64,000 bases of DNA from Syntrophotaleaceae bacterium (GTDB taxonomy: Bacteria; Desulfobacterota; Desulfuromonadia; Desulfuromonadales; Syntrophotaleaceae): positions 248,001 to 312,000 of the forward strand of contig JAWKQB010000003.1 in the NCBI GenBank assembly GCA_041390365.1. The letters are read 5' to 3'. Positions 44,422 to 50,293 of this stretch are shown here, piece after piece (the stretch's first letter is position 1; each line of letters begins with the position of its first letter). The position numbers were made by a program, and so were the translations under genes. Below the pieces are notes generated by a model that was not told the origin of the DNA, searched no databases, and saw nothing but the letters and a program-made list of their open reading frames with translations.

Positions 44422-45327
44422 ATGCAATCCACCATCATCTATGGAGCAGGCTGCCAGGGACAGTCTCTGTTGCGTTTGTTGAATACCCGCCCGGAACCTC
44501 CCTTGTTTCACTGTTTTTTGGATGGGAACCCCGCCAAGCAAGGGCAGTTTCTGGAAGGTTATCCGATTTACGCTCCCGATTACCTGCTCGATATAGATCC
44601 GGAAGGTTTTCAGATCCTGGTCGCCGTAGGTGAACATTATCCGGCGGTCAGGCGTCTGTTGGAAGGGCTCGGATTGCAGGAAGGTTGCCATTTTCAGGAC
44701 GCCACTCAGCGACCCCTGCCTTTTGCGGAAATCGACCCGTCCTTCGTCGAACTTCTGCGCAAGGTGCGTCCCCATACTTTGCTGAGTGAAGATCGCCTCG
44801 GCCTGCTTTACCAGTTTGCGCGCAGAACCCGCAGCCTCCCCGGAGACGCCGCCGAAGTCGGGGTCTACAAGGGCGGTACGGCCTTCCTGATCGCTTCCGC
44901 TCTGGTTGATACGGACAAGCAGGTCCATCTGTTCGACACTTTCTGCGGCCTTCCCGATGCCGACCCCAACACCGATCTGCATCGCCAGGGGGACTTTGGC
45001 GATACCTGCCTGGAAGAGGTCGGGTCGCTGCTGGAGCCCTTCCCCGGGTGCCGCCTGCACCCCGGACTGTTTCCGGCCAGCCTGCCGGCCGGATGGGGAG
45101 AAAAATCCTTCTCCTTCGTTCATGTCGATGTCGACATCTACCAATCGGCGCTGGATTGCTGTGAATTCTTCTTTCCCCGCCTGGTGCCGGGAGGCTTCAT
45201 GGTCTTCGACGATTATGGATTCGTTTCCTGCCCGGGCATACGTCGGGCACTGGATGACTACTTTACCTCTGCCCCGGACCAGATTCTCTATCTGCCGACG
45301 GGTCAGGCGATGGCTATTAAGAGCTGA
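44422..45327 (+). CDS. TylF/MycF-like methyltransferase with N-terminal PglD-like nucleotide-fold domain
   Basis: A 301-residue protein. Residues about 1-95 look like the small Rossmann-type domain seen at the N-terminus of sugar-modifying enzymes (IIYGAGCQGQSLLRLL, then FLDGNPAKQGQFLEGYPI). Residues about 110-300 match the TylF macrocin O-methyltransferase family, with AEVGVYKGGTAFLIA as SAM-binding loop, LFDTFCGLP, FVHVDVDIYQSALDCCEFF, and FMVFDDYGF, in which Asp residues bind the metal. In known members it methylates sugar hydroxyls using SAM and Mg. Here there is no sugar cluster; it is preceded by an attenuator element and followed by dsrC. The ATG at 44422 has GGAG 10 bases upstream. 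Confidence 0.75.
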   Translation: MQSTIIYGAGCQGQSLLRLLNTRPEPPLFHCFLDGNPAKQGQFLEGYPIYAPDYLLDIDPEGFQILVAVGEHYPAVRRLLEGLGLQEGCHFQDATQRPLPFAEIDPSFVELLRKVRPHTLLSEDRLGLLYQFARRTRSLPGDAAEVGVYKGGTAFLIASALVDTDKQVHLFDTFCGLPDADPNTDLHRQGDFGDTCLEEVGSLLEPFPGCRLHPGLFPASLPAGWGEKSFSFVHVDVDIYQSALDCCEFFFPRLVPGGFMVFDDYGFVSCPGIRRALDDYFTSAPDQILYLPTGQAMAIKS

Positions 45328-45360
45328 TGATCGGCGCGATCATTTTCCGGAGTCATCTCT

Positions 45361-45687
45361 ATGTCTGAAGAGACATTTCTTGTGTGGAAGGGAAAACAGA
45401 TTGCTCTGACACCCTACGGCTTCCTGATTGATGCCGAGGATTGGAGCAAGGAGCTCGCCCAGCATCTGGCGGTACTCGAGCAGGTTCCCGAGCTGTCCGA
45501 AGAACATTGGCATGTCATATTGTATCTGCGGGATTACTACCGTCAGTTCAAGGTCGCTCCTATGGGCCGAAGAATCGCCAAGGACACCGGCCTGAGCCTG
45601 GAGCGGCTCAAGGAACTCTTTCCATCCGGTCCGGCGCGGGGAGCGTGCCGCATAGCGGGCCTGCCGAAACCGGTTGGTTGTTTCTGA
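45361..45687 (+). CDS. dsrC: DsrC/TusE-family sulfur carrier with both C-terminal cysteines
   Basis: A 108-residue protein of the DsrC/TusE/DsvC family. The helical middle with HWHVILYLRDYYRQFKVAP is diagnostic. The flexible C-terminal arm ends CRIAGLPKPVGCF, so the penultimate Cys and a second Cys with ten residues between them are both kept. That two-cysteine arm is the mark of true DsrC, which carries sulfur as a trisulfide and is reduced by DsrMK; TusE-type proteins usually keep only one. No dsrAB is in the window. The next two genes encode a DsrM/DsrK-like pair, which fits a DsrC-reducing module. The ATG at 45361 has GGAG upstream. Confidence 0.88.
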   Translation: MSEETFLVWKGKQIALTPYGFLIDAEDWSKELAQHLAVLEQVPELSEEHWHVILYLRDYYRQFKVAPMGRRIAKDTGLSLERLKELFPSGPARGACRIAGLPKPVGCF

Positions 45688-45721
45688 TGTTCGTACCCTC
45701 CGCAATCAGTGCTGGAAAAGA

Positions 45722-46528
45722 ATGGAATTGACTCTTTCGGATCTGATCATCGGCCGTATCTTACCCTACCTGGCCTTAACCGTGGGCATCGGGGGGCTGT
45801 TGCTGCGCCTTGGACTCTGGCTGCGGATCCCCGTTCCGTTCCGAATCACGCTCTATCCCGTGCCTGACCGTCCTTCCGGCCAGATATCCCGCCTTGGCCG
45901 GGACCTGTTTCTGCAAACCGGTCTTTTTCAATCATCTCGCCGACTCTGGTTGGCTGTCTGGTTGTTCCACATCTCTTTTTTCGCGGTGGTGGCCGGCCAT
46001 GCCCTCGGTTTCTTGTCGCCTGAAAATCCCTTTCGATTCCTGGGAGTTCCGAATTCTGTCGGACGGCAACTTTCCCTGGTACTGGGCAATGCGGCAGGAC
46101 TCATCATGATCACTACACTGGCGGCCCTTCTGGCCAGACGGATTTTCCTGCCCATGGCACGCCGCTACTGCCAGTGGCGCTCCTATTTCGAACCGCTGCT
46201 GTTGCTGGTTATAGCCATTACGGGACAACTCCTGCGCCTTGGCCACAATGTCCCCCTGCTGGTATCGACCCGACAGTACCTGGCAGGACTTGTTGGCGGC
46301 CCTGCAGCCCCTCTGCCCCTAGAACCGCTGTTCCTGGCTCACTATCTGACGGTTCTGCTCCTGGTCGGTTATCTGCCTTTCAGCCGGTTGGTGCATCTGC
46401 TCGGGTTTTTTCTCTACAGGATGCTGCTCCTTGAACCGCCCGGTGTCGGATACTCTCCCCCTAAAAGCAGGCCCTCGGCCACCGGCGATGATCCTGACAA
46501 GGCATCCGATTCGAGGAACCGGTCATGA
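45722..46528 (+). CDS. DsrM/NarI-like membrane cytochrome b subunit
   Basis: A 268-residue membrane protein with about five helices related to the nitrate reductase gamma and DsrM/HdrE subunits that bind two b hemes and take electrons from menaquinol. Histidines lie in helices WLAVWLFHISFFAVVAGHAL (about residues 78-97), RLGHNVP, and FLAHYLTVLLLVGYLPFSRLVH, suited as heme ligands. The start at 45722 follows GGAAAAG; the longer frame from 45674 overlaps dsrC. The stop overlaps the DsrK-like gene by ATGA, so the two form a complex. The C-terminal 30 residues are hydrophilic. Confidence 0.8.
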   Translation: MELTLSDLIIGRILPYLALTVGIGGLLLRLGLWLRIPVPFRITLYPVPDRPSGQISRLGRDLFLQTGLFQSSRRLWLAVWLFHISFFAVVAGHALGFLSPENPFRFLGVPNSVGRQLSLVLGNAAGLIMITTLAALLARRIFLPMARRYCQWRSYFEPLLLLVIAITGQLLRLGHNVPLLVSTRQYLAGLVGGPAAPLPLEPLFLAHYLTVLLLVGYLPFSRLVHLLGFFLYRMLLLEPPGVGYSPPKSRPSATGDDPDKASDSRNRS

Positions 46529-47868
46529 AACCCCCGTTTTTTACAGCGAAACCCGATAGCTTCGCTAAAGCCGGGCTGGACACCCAATTTGACGGCCGCC
46601 AGTTTTCCCGGCTGCTAAGGGAATATCTGCGCTTTACCCGCAGCCTGACCCTGGTTCTCGATTGCTGCACCCGCTGCGGCAACTGCTCCCAGGCGTGCCA
46701 CAGTTTTCTCGGTACCAGCGATCCCGACAATTCGCCTGTCGCCCGCATCAACCTTTTTTCAGAAGCCCGGCGATTAAACCCGAAACCCTGGTCGCTGTTT
46801 TGTAAATCTGCTTCTGATACGGAAATCAAGGACCTCCTGGAACGGTGGTTGAGCAGTTTCTACCAATGCAACCTTTGCCGGCGGTGTGCTCTGGCCTGCC
46901 CCCTCGGTCTGGACCCCAGTGAAGTCGTCCTGGCGGGGAGAAACCTGCTGACTGAAATGGGGCTGGCTCCGCGGTTTCTCATGGAAATTGCCGAAAACCT
47001 GCATGCACTTGGCAACAACGTGGGCATCACACCCGAGGCCCTGAAGGACATCTCTGTGTTCCTGGAGCAGGAACTGGAGGAGGAAACAGGTTTCTTCATA
47101 CCGATTCCCATCGATCGTGCCGGAGCCTCCATCCTCTACATCCCCTCGTCCACGGAATTCTTCAGCAACGTCGAAACCTTGATGGGGGCCGCCAAGCTAT
47201 TTCACTTTCTGGGAGTCGACTGGACACTGTCTTCTGAAATTCTGGAAGCCGCCAATTACGGCCTTTTTCTTCACCGCGAGCTGATGGTCAGCCACAGCAG
47301 GCGATTGGAACAAACGGCAACCAGCCTGGGTTGCCCCATGGTCCTGCAAGGTGAATGCGGACACGGCTGGCGGGCGGCCAAAATGATCAGGGAGGGCGGG
47401 GGGAAATCCTCCTTCAAATTGATGCATATCCTTGAATTCTGGGATGAAAACCTGCATCGTTTCCCCCTGGTCAGGCGGCCGTGGCGAGCGACGTTGAATG
47501 ACAGCTGCAATTATGCCCGTTCCTGCAACCTGGTTGAGGCTCCCCGACGCCTTTTGCGCGCATGTGTCGAGGAATTTGTGGAAATGACGCCGAACCGTCA
47601 GTCCAATTATTGCTGTGGGGGCGGTGGGGGCCTCCTGATGGAAGAAATGCTCGACCTGCGCATGCGCCTGGGCAAACAGAAAGCCGACCAGATTCGCGCC
47701 GTCACCCCCCTCGATTATCTTTGCTCGCCCTGCGCCAGCTGCAAAACTCAGATGCCACTGCTGCTGAAAAACCATGGCCTGGGTGATATCAGGGTCGGCG
47801 GCATAACGGAACTGCTTGCCCAATGCCTCGTTTACACAGGGAAAAACCCGTGTTCACCTGCCGGATAA
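46525..47868 (+). CDS. DsrK/HdrD-like iron-sulfur subunit
   Basis: A 447-residue protein. Two [4Fe-4S] ferredoxin-like motifs occur early: CTRCGNCSQAC (about residues 48-58) and CNLCRRCALACPLG (about 114-127). The C-terminal half has the CCG-type cysteine segments for a noncubane [4Fe-4S] site, ECGHGW, NYCCGGGGG (about 371-379) and CSPCASC (about 409-415). In HdrD and DsrK this site reduces disulfides: CoB-S-S-CoM, or the DsrC trisulfide. With the upstream cytochrome b and dsrC it would connect the quinone pool to DsrC. The CCG consensus is partial, so specificity is inferred mainly from context. Confidence 0.82.
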   Translation: MKPPFFTAKPDSFAKAGLDTQFDGRQFSRLLREYLRFTRSLTLVLDCCTRCGNCSQACHSFLGTSDPDNSPVARINLFSEARRLNPKPWSLFCKSASDTEIKDLLERWLSSFYQCNLCRRCALACPLGLDPSEVVLAGRNLLTEMGLAPRFLMEIAENLHALGNNVGITPEALKDISVFLEQELEEETGFFIPIPIDRAGASILYIPSSTEFFSNVETLMGAAKLFHFLGVDWTLSSEILEAANYGLFLHRELMVSHSRRLEQTATSLGCPMVLQGECGHGWRAAKMIREGGGKSSFKLMHILEFWDENLHRFPLVRRPWRATLNDSCNYARSCNLVEAPRRLLRACVEEFVEMTPNRQSNYCCGGGGGLLMEEMLDLRMRLGKQKADQIRAVTPLDYLCSPCASCKTQMPLLLKNHGLGDIRVGGITELLAQCLVYTGKNPCSPAG

Positions 47869-47973
47869 TCAAACCAGAAAACCGGCGGAAAATCGATGAC
47901 TGGTTCATCTCCTGGCCTTCGCCTTTTTGGGATCAGTCCTATTTATTTAACCTTCAGCAAAGGAGTATTAAAA

Positions 47974-48462
47974 ATGAAAGTCTGTTTCCCCGTAGCCAAG
48001 AATAAAGGACTGCAAAGCGAGATCTACGGCCATTTCAGTTCGGCCCCTCTCTTTCTCATCGTAGACAGCGAAACCCGGGAGATTGAAGAAGTCGAGAACT
48101 GCGACCCTGCAAATCCTTTTCATGGGTGCAACCCTCAGGCAGCCCTGAATCATAGGGAACTCGGAGCCATCGTTGTGGACGGTGTTGCGGATGCCGTGCT
48201 GCAGGTCATGTCCAATCTTCATGGACTGATGTTTTTTGCCGCCACCACTTACAGCCTGGAACAGTCCCTGGAACAGCTCCTGAACCACCAACTGGACAAA
48301 ATAGAACCTTTTTACAGCCAGAATGAAGGGCGTTGCGGCGGCGACGACGAGGACAGTTGCGGAGACCATGACCATGACCATGAAGAGGAAGAGGAAGTAT
48401 GCGTCAATCATGGTGGAAGCGGTTGTGCCAATCACGGCAGCAATCCCTGCACTTCTCATTAG
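47974..48462 (+). CDS. NifX/NifB-type iron-molybdenum cofactor-binding domain protein with metal-binding tail
   Basis: A 162-residue protein. Residues about 1-115 are the Nitro_FeMo-Co fold (KVCFPVAKNKGLQSEIYGHF at the start, then FLIVDSE and GAIVVDGVADAVL). In nitrogenase systems this domain binds cofactor precursors; many genomes carry copies unrelated to nitrogen fixation. The last 45 residues are an acidic, Cys/His-rich tail (CGDHDHDHEEEEE, then CVNHGGSGCANHGSNPC), very likely a metal-binding extension. The ATG at 47974 follows AAAGGAG. The location between the DsrMK-like pair and the MoeA-like gene suggests a metal storage or delivery role in the molybdenum enzyme system. Confidence 0.8.
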   Translation: MKVCFPVAKNKGLQSEIYGHFSSAPLFLIVDSETREIEEVENCDPANPFHGCNPQAALNHRELGAIVVDGVADAVLQVMSNLHGLMFFAATTYSLEQSLEQLLNHQLDKIEPFYSQNEGRCGGDDEDSCGDHDHDHEEEEEVCVNHGGSGCANHGSNPCTSH

Positions 48463-48558
48463 AACAAATTCGAAAAAGAGCGCTTTTTGGACTTGTTGTT
48501 ATTTTTAGTTCTTTTCGGTGAATTAGGGTAGTTTTTGTCTTTTTCGGTTATTTTTTTC

Positions 48559-48587
48559 TTGAAGCGCATCTGTGGCTTTGCTATAAG
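48559..48587 (+). promoter_or_regulatory. Probable sigma-70 promoter of the second DUF2292 transcript
   Basis: TTGAAG, exactly 17 bases, TATAAG, in a markedly T-rich tract after the NifX-like gene. Transcription from here would start at about 48594 and pass through attenuator copy 2. A GCAACCC/GGGTTGC hairpin (about 48630-48645) lies between the two. This covers the 331-base gap 48463-48793. Confidence 0.55.
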
Positions 48588-48657
48588 GGACTTCCAAATG
48601 CTGTTTTAAATCCAGCAGCAAAATTCCGGGCAACCCCAGGGTTGCAGGAAGGTAACA

Positions 48658-48741
48658 GCGCCCATTTCGTCCTCTGCTCTCGGCAGACCTAACGAAACCC
48701 GCAGCGATCTCATGGAAGAGGCCCAGGTGCGGGTTTTTTTA
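48658..48741 (+). promoter_or_regulatory. Attenuator-like RNA element, copy 2
   Basis: GCGCCCATTTCGTCC starts the element. TTTCGT (48665-48670) pairs with ACGAAA (48692-48697) around a TCTGC/GCAGA hairpin. CCCGCA (48698-48703) pairs with TGCGGG (48728-48733), followed by seven T, an intrinsic terminator. The second DUF2292 gene starts 53 bases past it. Confidence 0.75.
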
Positions 48742-48793
48742 TTGGGCTCAATTCGCCGTTTATTTACCACGCAACCATCTATAAGAGGAGCCA

Positions 48794-49009
48794 ATGTCCG
48801 TTCCGGAAATCCTTCGGTTAGAGGCCCAGTTGCGAGAGCAGGCAAACTCGGCGGAAAGATCTTCTTCGTCCATGACCGCTCGCAAGAAAATTATTGCTGC
48901 AACCATGGAAAAAATGGGACTGATCGATGATGCATTTACCGGCAAACTGATCATTTCCTTCAAAGAAGGAGGAGTCAGTTACATCGAAAAAGTCGAGCAG
49001 TTCAAGTAG
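48794..49009 (+). CDS. YezD-like (DUF2292) small protein, copy 2
   Basis: A 71-residue protein. The C-terminal FTGKLIISFKEGGVSYIEK is almost the same as in the first copy at 44109, while the N-terminal half (charged, Ser-rich, then a helix) is different. The domain matches the DUF2292/YezD pattern; its function is not known. The ATG at 48794 follows AAGAGGAGCC. It is enclosed by attenuator copies 2 and 3, so its own expression and that of the next gene may both be under this control. Confidence 0.7.
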   Translation: MSVPEILRLEAQLREQANSAERSSSSMTARKKIIAATMEKMGLIDDAFTGKLIISFKEGGVSYIEKVEQFK

Positions 49010-49039
49010 CCCACGAAACACAAAATTCATTTTTATCAA

Positions 49040-49127
49040 GCGCGCTTATTTCGTCCTCTGACCTTTGGCCAGACGTAACGAAACCCGCATTGATGCCAGG
49101 TTTATCGGTATTGGTGCGGGTTTTTTT
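49040..49127 (+). promoter_or_regulatory. Attenuator-like RNA element, copy 3
   Basis: TTTCGT (49049-49054) pairs with ACGAAA (49078-49083) around a TCTG/CAGA hairpin. CCCGCA (49084-49089) pairs with TGCGGG (49115-49120), followed by seven T. The element lies between the second DUF2292 gene and the MoeA-like gene, whose start is 24 bases past the T-run. Confidence 0.75.
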
Positions 49128-49150
49128 GTTGTCATATGAAGGAAAAAACC

Positions 49151-50173
49151 ATGGTGGAAATCATTTCCGTCGAAAAGGCGGTCGGCAGAATCCTCTATCA
49201 CGACATTACCCGCATCGCTCCTGGAGAATTCAAGGGGCGGGCCTTCAAGAAGGGTCATCACATTACCCAGGAGGATGTGCCCAGACTGAAGGAACTCGGC
49301 AAGGATCGTATCTATGTCCTGAATCTCGGAGATGGATTCATCCATGAAAACGAAGCCGCCGAACGTATTGCCCGCTCGATCGCCGGGCCCGATATCACCT
49401 TTTCCGAGCCAAACCAGGGGAAAGTGGAGTTGCAGACAACCTGTACCGGTCTGCTCAAGATCGACACAGAGGTCTTGCGACAATTGAACAGCCTGCCGGA
49501 TGTGACCATCGCCACCCTGCACACGAATCAACAGGTTGCGGCCGGAAAGATTGTGGCCGGAACCCGTATCATTCCTCTGTTTACTGCCGAGGAAAACATT
49601 CTTCGCCTGGAGGAAATTTGCCAGGAAAAGGGGCCGGTTGTCACTCTTAAACCGTTTCGTTCCCTGCGAATCGGCGTCATCACGACCGGCAACGAAATCT
49701 ACTACGGCCGGATTGCCGACCGCTTCGGCCCGGTCATCGAGGAAAAGTTCAAGGCGCTGGGGAGTCAGGTCTTCCGGCAGGTTTTCGTGCCTGATCAACT
49801 TCCGGCCATCGTGGACGCTATTCATTCCCTGCTCGAGGAAAAGGCCGAGATGATCGTGCTTACGGGTGGAATGTCCGTCGATCCCGATGATCTGACCCCG
49901 GCGGGAATTCGCGCCAGCGGGGCCCGGGTCGTCAGTTACGGTGCCCCCACCTACCCCGGCGCCATGTTCATGCTGGCCGAGTTGAACGGAATTCCCATGG
50001 TGGGGCTACCCGGCTGCGCCATGTACCACAAGGCCACTATTGTTGAATTGATCATTCCACGGATTCTGGCAGGAGAAGAAGTCACCCGCGAGGACATTAT
50101 CGCACTGGGCCACGGCGGCCTCTGCGTCGGCTGCAAGAGCTGCCACTATCCGGATTGCGGTTTCGGCAAGTAA
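49151..50173 (+). CDS. MoeA-like molybdopterin-binding protein with cysteine-rich tail
   Basis: A 340-residue protein. The C-terminal half (about residues 165-310) is a molybdopterin-binding MoCF domain, with RIGVITTGNEIYYGRI and the VLTGGMSVDPDDLTP loop that contacts the cofactor. The N-terminal part resembles MoeA domain I/II but is short. The last residues hold CVGCKSCHYPDCGFGK, a four-Cys, one-His cluster suited to metal or iron-sulfur binding. It could bind or modify molybdopterin for the aldehyde oxidoreductase encoded next. The ATG at 49151 was preferred because AAGGA stands before it; the ATG at 49136 has no such site. Confidence 0.82.
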   Translation: MVEIISVEKAVGRILYHDITRIAPGEFKGRAFKKGHHITQEDVPRLKELGKDRIYVLNLGDGFIHENEAAERIARSIAGPDITFSEPNQGKVELQTTCTGLLKIDTEVLRQLNSLPDVTIATLHTNQQVAAGKIVAGTRIIPLFTAEENILRLEEICQEKGPVVTLKPFRSLRIGVITTGNEIYYGRIADRFGPVIEEKFKALGSQVFRQVFVPDQLPAIVDAIHSLLEEKAEMIVLTGGMSVDPDDLTPAGIRASGARVVSYGAPTYPGAMFMLAELNGIPMVGLPGCAMYHKATIVELIIPRILAGEEVTREDIIALGHGGLCVGCKSCHYPDCGFGK

Positions 50174-50293
50174 GGTATTAAGTCCTGCAGGTCAAACAAG
50201 GGGTTCACAGCCGCATCACAGGAAAAGGACCAAACGGGGCAGGCGGGCATAACGCCCGTTGAGGCCCCCAAACCCAAAAGAAGGAACAAAGGT

